From Paraburkholderia gardini (lineage in GTDB: Bacteria; Pseudomonadota; Gammaproteobacteria; Burkholderiales; Burkholderiaceae): DNA of 64,000 nucleotides. The translations under genes and the position numbers were made by a program. Positions 53,009 through 61,157 of this stretch are shown piece by piece (positions within the stretch are counted from its first letter, which is position 1; each line of letters begins with the position of its first letter). The notes beneath the pieces are model-generated. The model did no database searches. It saw only the letters and a list, made by a program, of their open reading frames with translations, and was not told where the DNA came from. The stretch spans positions 122,550 through 186,549 of the forward strand of contig NZ_CAJQYY010000010.1 of NCBI RefSeq assembly GCF_907164575.1. The letters run 5' to 3'.

Positions 53009-53077
53009 CGGATTACATCGTCCGTTGATGAGGGCGTGGGAGGCGCGTGAAGCGTGTGGCGAAACATGGGGCGGAAA

Positions 53078-53105
53078 TTAAAAAGGCGGCCCGCGCCGCC
53101 TTTTT
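53078..53105. terminator. Rho-independent terminator between iscA and hscB
   Basis: Arms AAAGGCGGC (53082-53090) and GCCGCCTTT (53095-53103), loop CCGC, with T5 on both strands. On the minus strand it follows the iscA stop by about 19 bases, within the isc operon. Confidence 0.88.
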
Positions 53106-53121
53106 CCCGCTTCGCGCGGAG

Positions 53122-53445
53122 CTATACGCGAAACGATTCGCCGCAGCCGCACTCGTCCTTCACGTTCGGGTTGTTGAACTTGAAGCCTTCATTCAACCCT
53201 TCGCGCGCGAAGTCGAGCTCCGTGCCGTCGATATAGGCGAGGCTTTTCGGGTCGACGATGACCTTCACGCCGTTGCATTCGAACACTTCGTCTTCCGGCG
53301 CGAGTTCGTCCACATATTCCAGCTTGTAGGCAAGACCCGAGCATCCCGTCGTGCGCACACCCACGCGCAAGCCGACGCCTTTACCGCGCCGTGTCAGGTA
53401 TTTCTGGACGTGCTGTACTGCCTTTTCGGTCAACGTAATTGCCAT
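53122..53445 (-). CDS. iscA: Iron-sulfur cluster carrier IscA
   Basis: 107 residues from the ATG at 53445 ([20 protein letters not shown]). An A-type carrier protein with three conserved cysteines: Cys35 in [16 protein letters not shown] and the C-terminal pair ECGCGESF. It receives clusters and passes them on to targets. It lies after iscU with a 202-base gap that is unusually long, and is followed by a terminator. Confidence 0.97.
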   Translation of the reverse strand: MAITLTEKAVQHVQKYLTRRGKGVGLRVGVRTTGCSGLAYKLEYVDELAPEDEVFECNGVKVIVDPKSLAYIDGTELDFAREGLNEGFKFNNPNVKDECGCGESFRV

Positions 53446-53647
53446 AGCGTTTCTCATTGCGCGGTGACGCGTATGACCGCGCCCCCACTACCCTGCCTGC
53501 ATCCAGTATCGTTCACGCCGGGCGATCCGTGACACGCTACCGTGTGGTCAAACCGCCCGCTGACTGCTGTTTCGCCGTGAATCCGCGCTCTTTCGCGTGC
53601 GAACCACAGCGTTTCAAACCCGCCGCTCATCCGGCTCAAGCGTCCGC

Positions 53648-54064
53648 TCAGGCAGCGTGCTGCTTTTCGCCCACTTCCGCCGTTTCGCCGTGACGCTGCT
53701 TGTAGTCGGCGACCGCTGCCTTGATCGCGTCTTCCGCGAGGATCGAGCAGTGGATCTTGACCGGCGGCAGCGCCAGTTCTTCGGCGATCTGCGTGTTCTT
53801 GATCGTCATCGCCTGATCGAGTGTCTTGCCCTTCACCCATTCGGTGACGAGCGAGCTCGACGCGATCGCCGAACCGCAGCCGTACGTCTTGAACTTCGCG
53901 TCTTCGATGATGCCGTCCGCGCCCACGCGGATCTGCAGCTTCATCACGTCGCCGCAGGCCGGTGCGCCGACCATACCGGTGCCGACCGCGTCGTCGTCTT
54001 TCGCGAACGAACCGACGTTGCGCGGGTTTTCGTAATGGTCCAGAACCTTGTCGCTGTAAGCCAT
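53648..54064 (-). CDS. iscU: Iron-sulfur cluster scaffold IscU
   Basis: 138 residues. Scaffold for [2Fe-2S] assembly with cluster Cys in GAPACGDVMKLQ, YGCGSAIASSS and KIHCSILAEDA, and the LPPVK HscA-recognition motif just before the last Cys. It opens MAYSDKVLDHYENPRNVGSF. It follows iscS by 69 bases on the same strand. Confidence 0.98.
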   Translation of the reverse strand: MAYSDKVLDHYENPRNVGSFAKDDDAVGTGMVGAPACGDVMKLQIRVGADGIIEDAKFKTYGCGSAIASSSLVTEWVKGKTLDQAMTIKNTQIAEELALPPVKIHCSILAEDAIKAAVADYKQRHGETAEVGEKQHAA

Positions 54065-54133
54065 GATGTCACTCCTTGATTCGTTTCAAACCGCGTTCGA
54101 TTTCGGGTCGACGCCGGTGTCAATGCAGGCGCG

Positions 54134-55357
54134 TCAGTGCGCGGCCCACTGGATGGTCGAGATATCGATACCGTCCTGATGCATTTCCCACAGCGGCGAC
54201 AGATCGCGCAACCTGGCAATCTTGTTCTTCAACAGGTTGATTACGTACTCGACGTCCTGCTCCGTCGTGAAACGGCCGACCGTGAAGCGGATCGAGCTGT
54301 GTGCCAGTTCGTCGTTGCGACCGAGCGCGCGCAGCACATACGACGGCTCGAGCGATGCCGACGTGCACGCCGAACCCGACGACACCGCGACGTCCTTCAC
54401 CGCCATGATCAGCGACTCGCCTTCGACGAAATTGAAGCTGATGTTCAGGTTGTGCGGGACACGCTTTTCCATGTCGCCGTTCACATACGTTTCCTCGATT
54501 TCCGACAGGCCGTGCAACAGACGGTCGCGCAGCATGCGGATGCGTTCGTTTTCCGTCGCCATTTCCTCTCGCGCGATGCGAAACGCTTCGCCCATGCCGA
54601 CGATCTGGTGCGTGGCCAGCGTGCCCGAACGCATGCCGCGCTCGTGACCGCCGCCGTGCATCTGCGCTTCGATACGGATACGCGGCTTGCGACGCACGTA
54701 CAGCGCGCCGATGCCCTTCGGACCGTACGTCTTGTGCGCCGAGAACGACATCAGGTCGACCTTCAGCTTTTGCAGGTCGATCTCGATCTTGCCGGTGGCC
54801 TGGGCTGCGTCAACGTGGAAAATAATACCTTTTTCGCGGCAGATTTCGCCGAGCGTCTCGATGTCCTGCACGACGCCGATTTCGTTGTTCACCGACATCA
54901 CCGACACCAGGATCGTGTCCGGACGCAACGCGGCCTTGAACACGTCGAGGTCGATCAGGCCGTCGTCCTTCACGTTCAGATAGGTGACGTCGAAGCCTTC
55001 GCGCTCGAGCTCGCGGCAGGTGTCGAGCACAGCCTTGTGCTCGGTCTTCACCGTGATGATGTGCTTGCCCTTGCTCTTGTAGAAGTGCGCAGCGCCCTTG
55101 ATCGCGAGGTTATCGGATTCGGTGGCGCCCGACGTCCAGATGATTTCGCGTGGATCGGCGTTCACCAGCGCCGCGACGTTCTCGCGCGCTTCCTCGACTG
55201 CACGCTCCGCATCCCAGCCATATGAGTGGCTGCGCGATGCCGGGTTACCGAACTGCTCACGCAGATACGGAATCATCTTGTCCACCACACGCGGATCGAC
55301 CGGCGTCGTCGCGCTGTAATCCATGTAAATGGGCAGGTGGGGAATGTCGTTATTCAT
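54134..55357 (-). CDS. iscS: Cysteine desulfurase IscS
   Basis: 407 residues from the ATG at 55357 ([20 protein letters not shown]). PLP enzyme giving sulfur from cysteine to IscU, thiouridine and other pathways. The PLP Lys is in [18 protein letters not shown]; the catalytic loop Cys is in [16 protein letters not shown]. The longer frame upstream of 55357 is not coding. It follows iscR by 86 bases. Confidence 0.98.
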   Translation of the reverse strand: MNNDIPHLPIYMDYSATTPVDPRVVDKMIPYLREQFGNPASRSHSYGWDAERAVEEARENVAALVNADPREIIWTSGATESDNLAIKGAAHFYKSKGKHIITVKTEHKAVLDTCRELEREGFDVTYLNVKDDGLIDLDVFKAALRPDTILVSVMSVNNEIGVVQDIETLGEICREKGIIFHVDAAQATGKIEIDLQKLKVDLMSFSAHKTYGPKGIGALYVRRKPRIRIEAQMHGGGHERGMRSGTLATHQIVGMGEAFRIAREEMATENERIRMLRDRLLHGLSEIEETYVNGDMEKRVPHNLNISFNFVEGESLIMAVKDVAVSSGSACTSASLEPSYVLRALGRNDELAHSSIRFTVGRFTTEQDVEYVINLLKNKIARLRDLSPLWEMHQDGIDISTIQWAAH

Positions 55358-55443
55358 CAATCGCTCCGGGAAATCTATGTACTGGCTCTGGCTCTCGACC
55401 CGAGGGCATTCTGTCGTGCCCTTCGCGTCCGAGCCCGCTGGCG

Positions 55444-55971
55444 TCAGCCGGCCAGATTGAAAACGGAATTCGGACCTTTCGGCGCTACACGGGCAGGTTC
55501 CACGGCCGGTGCCTCGCTGCGCCGGTCGCGCAGCACCGCGGGCGAGCCTTCGCGCGCGCGTTGCTGGTCGACGAGGTCTTTCAGCGAGACGGAATCGAGA
55601 TACTCGACCATTTTCTGGTTCAGCGTCGACCAAAGCTCATGAGTCATGCAGTGGCCGTCGTGCTGCTTGGTGCCCTCGCACGTGCCCTTGCCGCCGCACT
55701 GGGTGGCGTCGAGCGGCTCGTCGACCGCGATGATGATGTCAGCGACCGTGACAACCTCGGCGCGACGCGCAAGGTTGTACCCGCCGCCCGGCCCGCGAAC
55801 GGACTCGACAATCTCATGGCGACGCAGCTTGCCAAACAGCTGCTCGAGGTAGGACAGGGAAATGTGCTGGCGCTGGCTGATACCCGCAAGCGTCACCGGG
55901 CCCTGCTCCTGGCGCAGTGCCAGGTCAATCATCGCCGTGACGGCGAAACGGCCTTTCGTGGTGAGTCTCAT
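55444..55971 (-). CDS. iscR: Iron-sulfur-sensing regulator IscR
   Basis: 175 residues from the ATG at 55971 ([20 protein letters not shown]). Rrf2-family winged-helix regulator; the [2Fe-2S] ligands are Cys in [20 protein letters not shown] with the nearby His. It represses the isc operon when cluster is plentiful. It is first in the operon, and two IscR-type sites lie just upstream. Confidence 0.97.
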   Translation of the reverse strand: MRLTTKGRFAVTAMIDLALRQEQGPVTLAGISQRQHISLSYLEQLFGKLRRHEIVESVRGPGGGYNLARRAEVVTVADIIIAVDEPLDATQCGGKGTCEGTKQHDGHCMTHELWSTLNQKMVEYLDSVSLKDLVDQQRAREGSPAVLRDRRSEAPAVEPARVAPKGPNSVFNLAG

Positions 55972-55989
55972 GATGTATTGGGAACCGCA

Positions 55990-56041
55990 ATTCTCGACAA
56001 TTTTCGTCAAGTATAAATACATGACCAGATTAGTCAAGTAT
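55990..56041 (-). promoter_or_regulatory. iscR promoter with two type 1 IscR sites
   Basis: On the minus strand TTGACT (56032-56037) and TATACT (56010-56015) are 16 bases apart. Two 25-base sites resembling the type 1 IscR motif (ATA..TTGAC...GTC...TAT pattern) lie at 56017-56041, over the -35, and 55990-56014, overlapping the -10 and start point, centre to centre 27 bases. This is the arrangement known from E. coli iscR. Confidence 0.85.
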
Positions 56042-56097
56042 CCCTGATCCCTGTCCGGTTATCTAAAAGATAGAAGACTGCGCGGTTCGCGGCGCCG

Positions 56098-56580
56098 TCA
56101 CGTGGTCAATTGGGGCCGCAGCGCCGCGATCAGGCCACGGCAGGCTGCTTCACACTGGTCCAGCACACGCTCGAAGCCTGCATCGCCGCCAAAATACGGG
56201 TCGGCCACTTCGCGGGTGTCGGTTGCGGGCGCAAATTCCATCAGCAGACGGATCCTGTCGCGCTGCGCCGGCGGACAGATGGCCTTCAATGCGGCGACGT
56301 TCGCGTCGTCCATCGCGATCAGCAGATCGAACCGCTCGAAATCCTCTGGTGCAATCTGGCGACCCCGTAGCGCCGACAGATCATAACCACGCTGGCCGGC
56401 CGCCTGCTGCGCGCGCCGGTCGGGCGATGCACCGATATGCCAGTCGCCGGTGCCCGCCGAGTCGATCAGGATGAAATCGGACAACCTTGCTGCTTCGACC
56501 TGATGCCGCATGACGCCTTCGGCCGTCGGCGAGCGACAGATATTCCCGAGGCAGACAAAGCAGACGGAGATCGTTTTCAT
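56098..56580 (-). CDS. Low-molecular-weight protein tyrosine phosphatase
   Basis: 160 residues. The P-loop CLGNICRS is at about 10-17 and the general-acid Asp is in REVADPYFGGDAGF. A cytosolic phosphatase for tyrosine phosphate; substrate unknown. It lies directly upstream of iscR on the same strand, but with 126 bases between them containing a strong iscR promoter. Confidence 0.94.
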   Translation of the reverse strand: MKTISVCFVCLGNICRSPTAEGVMRHQVEAARLSDFILIDSAGTGDWHIGASPDRRAQQAAGQRGYDLSALRGRQIAPEDFERFDLLIAMDDANVAALKAICPPAQRDRIRLLMEFAPATDTREVADPYFGGDAGFERVLDQCEAACRGLIAALRPQLTT

Positions 56581-56686
56581 CGGGTGTTTCTGCGTGCGGA
56601 GACGGTCATGGAGCCGCGTTCCGCAGCGAAGTCGCGATTATACAAAGGCCGGTGAAATCATGCTGGGGACGACCCCAGCATCCGTT

Positions 56687-56929
56687 TTACAGCGCCGTCC
56701 GCGCGGCCGGCAGCATCGTGGCTTCCCGCAGGCTTTTCGCCGGCATGCTGGTGTCATCGCCGACAAGGCCGTACGATACGGCCCGCGCGAGTTCAGCAGT
56801 GAACTGGCCGGCGGCAAGCGGCGGTTGCGTTGCGCGCGAAGCGGCTTCGCTGCAGATGTGGACATACGCGGCGACGGCAAGCGGCAGGACGATGGCGAGT
56901 GGCCAGTACATCGATATTGTCTTTTTCAT
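56687..56929 (-). CDS. Small putative exported protein of unknown function
   Basis: 80 residues from the ATG at 56929, which has AAGGAAC about 6 bases upstream. An N-terminal hydrophobic segment (MYWPLAIVLPLAVAAYVHIC) could be a signal peptide or a membrane anchor, followed by a polar part ending ATMLPAARTAL. No domain recognised. Supported only by the ribosome-binding site and the signal-like start; low to moderate confidence that it is a gene. Confidence 0.5.
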   Translation of the reverse strand: MKKTISMYWPLAIVLPLAVAAYVHICSEAASRATQPPLAAGQFTAELARAVSYGLVGDDTSMPAKSLREATMLPAARTAL

Positions 56930-57202
56930 GATGCGTTCCTTGAGTAGGGGCGGTGAGATCGTGACCCACTTTGCCCAGTGAGCATCTTAAATTGAGACGC
57001 AATCGGGAAAAACCCACCCCCGTAAGAAACAGCGTTGCCCCGCAGGAAACAGTGAACGGTTTCGTGCCGCTATCCAGACAAGCCTCACATGCGCCGTGCA
57101 CGCGAACGGACAAAAGAAATCCTTACAAAATCACACAATGCAAACCTGACAAGCCCTGTAAAACGCTGTCTTACTGATATGAAAGGCTTGTATGAAAGGC
57201 TT

Positions 57203-57724
57203 ATGAATCACCTTCCTGTGAAACGCTTTACATTGATGGCTGGTCTCGCGGCCGCAACCGTCCTCACGGGTTGCGCCGTTTATCCGGATGGCACGCCCGT
57301 CTACGGCGGAGGCTATGACGGCTACGAGCAGACTTACCCCGCATATGGCTACGGCGGCGCGCCCGCGCCGCAGGCAAACGTGTATCTCGGCTTCGGCAAT
57401 TACTCCGGCCCGGGGTATTACGACCGTGGCAACTACAACAACCACGGTTACTACGGACAGGGACGACCGCCTCCGCCGCAGGCCGGACGACCGCGGGGAG
57501 GCGGGCCGCCGTCTGCGGATGGCGGCACCCGACCGGGTGGCGGCGGTGGTCCGCCGCCTCAGGCAGGCGGGCCGGGCGGGGATCACGGCGGAGGACATCC
57601 GCCTCCGCAAGCCGGCGGCAATAACAGCGCGCACAGCGGCGGGAACGCCGATAACACCGCGCGTGGCTCCGGACGCGGCGGTAATCGGCCCAGCGGCACC
57701 ATGAGCTGGCAAGACCGCCGTTAA
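57203..57724 (+). CDS. Gly/Pro/Tyr-rich lipoprotein (unknown function)
   Basis: 173 residues from the ATG at 57203, which has GAAAGG about 5 bases upstream; a second ATG at 57179 lies in the same frame in a 13-base tandem duplication. The signal peptide MNHLPVKRFTLMAGLAAATV ends at lipobox LTGC. The mature protein is low-complexity: a Tyr/Gly region (GYDGYEQTYPAYGYGGAPAP) followed by Pro/Gly repeats with PPPPQAG, GGPPPQAGG and HPPPQAGG. No domain recognised; probably an outer-surface or periplasmic structural lipoprotein. Confidence 0.75.
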   Translation: MNHLPVKRFTLMAGLAAATVLTGCAVYPDGTPVYGGGYDGYEQTYPAYGYGGAPAPQANVYLGFGNYSGPGYYDRGNYNNHGYYGQGRPPPPQAGRPRGGGPPSADGGTRPGGGGGPPPQAGGPGGDHGGGHPPPQAGGNNSAHSGGNADNTARGSGRGGNRPSGTMSWQDRR

Positions 57725-57819
57725 ACGCGCCGCAGGCGTACGCCAGACGGCTCGCAAGCAAACGGCGCGGACTTATGCCGCGCCGTTTGTTTTGCACAGA
57801 TGCCGACCGAAGCGCTGGA

Positions 57820-59232
57820 TCAGCCGATATGGCTACGCTGTGCCGCGTACAACTCACGGAACGTGCGCCCGACCGGCGCAGGCATATCGCGCGTATCGGT
57901 CCAGCCGGACCCGAGCGGCAGACGGGCAATCATCCGTTTCTTTCCGCCCATCTTTTCCATTACGCGCACCGCGAGTTTCGTGAACAGCGCGTAGGCACCG
58001 GGATGAAGCGCGAAATAGCCCCACACGGTAAGCCCGACCCGCTCCTGCCAGGGCCGCAGGTGGCGCTCCGTCTGTTTTTCACGAAGCTTGCGCAACAGGT
58101 CGGACAGCGGGATGCCGACGGGACAGACGCTATTGCATTCGCCGCACAGCGTGGCGGCCTGCGGCAGGTCGAGCGCCTTGTCGATGCCGACATAGGCCGG
58201 CGTGAGCACTGAGCCCATCGGCCCCGGATACACCCATCCATACGCGTGACCGCCGACCTTCTGATAGACCGGGCAGTGATTCATGCAGGCGCCGCAGCGG
58301 ATACACCGCAGCATCTCCTGAAAGTCACCGCCGATGAGCCCGGTGCGGCCGCCGTCGACCAGCACCACGTACATATGCTCCGGCCCGTCCTGATCGCCAG
58401 CGCCACGCGGGCCGGTCAACACGGAAAAATAGTTCGATGTCGACTGCCCGGTCGCCGAGCGCGGCAACAGACGCATCGCCGTCGCCAGGTCTTCCAGCGT
58501 CGGCAGGATTTTTTCGATGCCGGTCACCGCAACGTGCACGCGCGGCATGACCGTGCACATGCCTTCATTACCCTCGTTCGTCACCAGCGCGACCGAGCCC
58601 GTTTCGGCCACCAGGAAGTTGCCGCCGGTCACGCCCATGTCCGCGGTCATGAAATGCGGACGCAGCACCTCGCGGGCCTCGCGTGTCATGTCGGGAATTT
58701 CGGTCAGACGCGGCCGCTGGTGTGTACGGGCAAACAGGTCGGCGATCTCTTCCTTGTCCTTGTGGACGACCGGCGCAATGATGTGGCTCGGCGCCTCGTG
58801 ATCGTTGATCTGCAGGATGTATTCGCCGAGATCGGTTTCGATCGACTGCACGCCCATTTCACCAAGCACGGCGTTCAGACGCATTTCCTCCGTCACCATC
58901 GACTTCGTCTTGATCACTTTCTTCACGCCGTGCTCGAGGGCGATATCGGCGATCAGGTGCGCGGCGGCCTGCGTCGTTTCGGCATACAGCACCGTGACGC
59001 CGCGACGGGTTGCCTCGCGCTCGAACGTCTCGAGCCACACGTCGAGATTGTCGAGCGCGCGATCGCGGCGCACTTTCAGTGCCTCACGCGTGGCGGGAAA
59101 ATCGATCTCGGTGATCGCGGCGGCCCGCGCCGACACGAATTTCGTCGAGAGTTTGGTGAGATTCTGTTGCAGACGCTGGTCGGCGAGCTTCTGGCCGGCA
59201 CGCGCCTTGAACTGCATCGATTGAACCTGCAT
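57820..59232 (-). CDS. lutB: Lactate-utilisation iron-sulfur protein LutB
   Basis: 470 residues from the ATG at 59232 (MQVQSMQFKARAGQKLADQR). LUD-type N-terminal part (KSMVTEEMRLNAVLGEMGVQ, GGNFLVAETGSVALVTNEGN), followed by a ferredoxin-like part with two [4Fe-4S] motifs, CIRCGACMNHCPVY and CGECNSVCPVGIP. In Bacillus LutB works with LutA and LutC to oxidise L-lactate. It lies after lutA. No lutC follows: the next gene downstream is convergent, ending 95 bases away. Confidence 0.93.
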   Translation of the reverse strand: MQVQSMQFKARAGQKLADQRLQQNLTKLSTKFVSARAAAITEIDFPATREALKVRRDRALDNLDVWLETFEREATRRGVTVLYAETTQAAAHLIADIALEHGVKKVIKTKSMVTEEMRLNAVLGEMGVQSIETDLGEYILQINDHEAPSHIIAPVVHKDKEEIADLFARTHQRPRLTEIPDMTREAREVLRPHFMTADMGVTGGNFLVAETGSVALVTNEGNEGMCTVMPRVHVAVTGIEKILPTLEDLATAMRLLPRSATGQSTSNYFSVLTGPRGAGDQDGPEHMYVVLVDGGRTGLIGGDFQEMLRCIRCGACMNHCPVYQKVGGHAYGWVYPGPMGSVLTPAYVGIDKALDLPQAATLCGECNSVCPVGIPLSDLLRKLREKQTERHLRPWQERVGLTVWGYFALHPGAYALFTKLAVRVMEKMGGKKRMIARLPLGSGWTDTRDMPAPVGRTFRELYAAQRSHIG

Positions 59233-59316
59233 GGCGCCCCTGAATCCGGTAAATGAACCACTGTGTAACTGATCGTGACGTCGCCCCCGCGGATCGCGGC
59301 CCGGCGAACGCGGCAA

Positions 59317-60039
59317 TCAGGCGTCGCCGGCCAGCACCTGCGCGATATGCAGCACGCGCGTGGTCGTATCGCCCGTGCGACGCAAACGCCCTTCAATATT
59401 GAGCATGCAGCCGAGATCGCCGAGCACGACGGCCTGCGTGCCGCTTGCCTGGATATTCGCGCATTTCTCGTCGACGATCGCCGTGGAGATGTTGCCGTAC
59501 TTGACGGCGAACGTGCCACCGAAGCCGCAGCAGTGTTCACAATCCTTCATTTCATTGACCGGCACGCCGACCTGGGCGAGGAGCGCCCGCGGTTGCGCCT
59601 TGACACCGAGTTCACGCAGACCCGAACAGGAATCGTGGTAAGTCACGGGCCCTGCGAATTCACCGGGCGTCAGCTTGATGTTCGCGACGCTGACAAGGAA
59701 TTCCGTTAGTTCGAACACCTTGGGCTGCAGCCGCGCGTAGCGGTTCATCAGGTCGGGATCGTCGCGAAACAGGTCACCGTAATGAGCACGGATCATGCCG
59801 CCGCACGAGCCGGACGGCACGACGACGTAATCGAACTGCTCGAATTCACGCAGCGTCTTTTCGGCGAGATCGCGCGCAATGCGACGCTCGCCCGAGTTGT
59901 AGGCGGGCTGGCCGCAGCAGGTCTGTGCCGGCGGCACCACGACCTCGAAACCCGCCTGCCCGATCAGCTTGATAACCGAAAAACCGATCTCCGGACGCAT
60001 CAGGTCGATCAGGCACGTGACGAACAAACCGACTCGCAT
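59317..60039 (-). CDS. lutA: Lactate-utilisation iron-sulfur oxidoreductase LutA
   Basis: 240 residues from the ATG at 60039, with AAGGAG upstream; a longer frame adds 23 residues. Two CCG-type Fe-S domains: AQTCCGQPAYNSGERR and EHCCGFGGTFAVKYG carry the cysteines, with the first half opening MRVGLFVTCLIDLMRPEIG. Acts with LutB in a lactate (or glycolate-like) dehydrogenase. First gene of the two-gene unit, divergent from the IclR regulator. Confidence 0.93.
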   Translation of the reverse strand: MRVGLFVTCLIDLMRPEIGFSVIKLIGQAGFEVVVPPAQTCCGQPAYNSGERRIARDLAEKTLREFEQFDYVVVPSGSCGGMIRAHYGDLFRDDPDLMNRYARLQPKVFELTEFLVSVANIKLTPGEFAGPVTYHDSCSGLRELGVKAQPRALLAQVGVPVNEMKDCEHCCGFGGTFAVKYGNISTAIVDEKCANIQASGTQAVVLGDLGCMLNIEGRLRRTGDTTTRVLHIAQVLAGDA

Positions 60040-60186
60040 AAGGGCTCCTTCGGGAAAACGTCCCCGATTATCCCTTGTCTGACGCGCAAATCCAACGCTG
60101 CCAGCCATCCGGACAAGAACCGCCCGAAATTTGAAGCCGGTCTCCAGTCCGTCTCAAATGGCGTTCGCTTCTTTCACAATACGAGA

Positions 60187-60218
60187 TACAATCGTTTTTC
60201 CGCTGTTTGACGCGTCAA
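60187..60218 (+). promoter_or_regulatory. Putative promoter element and palindrome before the IclR regulator
   Basis: TACAAT (60187-60192) is a -10-like hexamer without a good -35. A perfect 12-base palindrome TTGACGCGTCAA lies at 60207-60218, 13 bases before the regulator start and in the expected early transcript. Could be an auto-operator or affect lutA-lutB. Confidence 0.4.
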
Positions 60219-60231
60219 CTGATTTCTTCCC

Positions 60232-61038
60232 ATGAGCGACACGAACCCGGATCACAAGACTTCGATCCAGGTGATCGAGCGCATGATGCGCCTGCTGGAC
60301 GCCCTTGCTGCGCATAGTGACCCGGTCAGCCTGAAAGAGCTCGCGCAACGCACCGAGCTCCACCCTTCCACTGCCCACCGCATCCTGAACGACATGGTGA
60401 CGTGTCGCCTCGTCGACCGCTCCGACCCGGGTACGTACCGGCTCGGCATGCGTCTGCTGGAACTCGGCAATCTGGTGAAGGCGCGCCTGTCGGTCCGCGA
60501 CGCCGCGCTGACACCGATGCGCGAACTACACCGCTCGACCGGGCAAACCGTGAACCTCTCGGTGCGCCAGGGCGATGAAATCGTTTATATCGAACGGGCC
60601 TATTCCGAACGCTCGGGCATGCAGGTGGTGCGGGCAATTGGCGGTCGGGCGCCGTTGCATCTGACTTCGGTCGGCAAGCTGTTCCTCGCCGCCGACGAAT
60701 CCACCCGGGTTCGCGCCTATGCGACGCGCACCGGCCTGTCCGGCCATACGCAGAACAGCATCACCGATCTGGCCAAGCTCGAGCGCGAACTGATCAACGT
60801 GCGCCAGCAGTCCTGCGCCCGTGACAACGAAGAGCTCGAACTCGGCGTGCGCTGTATCGCGGCGGGGATTTACGACGACACAGGACATCTCGTCGCCGGG
60901 CTTTCGCTCTCGGCTCCGGCCGACCGCCTGCAGGACTCCTGGCTCGGACAGCTGAGCCAGACTGCGCTTGTGATCTCGGAGTCGCTCGGCTACCGGCCAC
61001 AGCCGAAGTCGGGCGCCGCGCCGGCCCAGACTGCCTGA
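60232..61038 (+). CDS. IclR-family transcriptional regulator
   Basis: 268 residues. The N-terminal winged helix-turn-helix spans about 10-70 (SLKELAQRTELHPSTAHRIL), and the C-terminal effector domain includes VNLSVRQGDEIVYIERAYSE, LTSVGKLFLAADES and CIAAGIYDDTGHLVAGLSLS. It probably controls the divergent lutA-lutB; the effector could be lactate or a related acid (inference). A terminator follows the gene. Confidence 0.93.
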   Translation: MSDTNPDHKTSIQVIERMMRLLDALAAHSDPVSLKELAQRTELHPSTAHRILNDMVTCRLVDRSDPGTYRLGMRLLELGNLVKARLSVRDAALTPMRELHRSTGQTVNLSVRQGDEIVYIERAYSERSGMQVVRAIGGRAPLHLTSVGKLFLAADESTRVRAYATRTGLSGHTQNSITDLAKLERELINVRQQSCARDNEELELGVRCIAAGIYDDTGHLVAGLSLSAPADRLQDSWLGQLSQTALVISESLGYRPQPKSGAAPAQTA

Positions 61039-61084
61039 TCCCGCGCCTGAGGGGCTGCTTCAGCGTACAAGGAACGCGTCAATG

Positions 61085-61125
61085 AAAAAGCCCCAGTTCC
61101 ACATCTGTGGGACTGGGGCTTTTTT
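61085..61125. terminator. Two-way Rho-independent terminator
   Basis: Arms 61085-61103 (AAAAAGCCCCAGTTCCACA) and 61106-61124, with one T-G pair, tight loop, and T tracts on both strands. Ends the IclR gene on plus and pbpG on minus. Confidence 0.93.
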
Positions 61126-61157
61126 AAACTGGCCGAACCTGGCCACCAGCAACGCGA

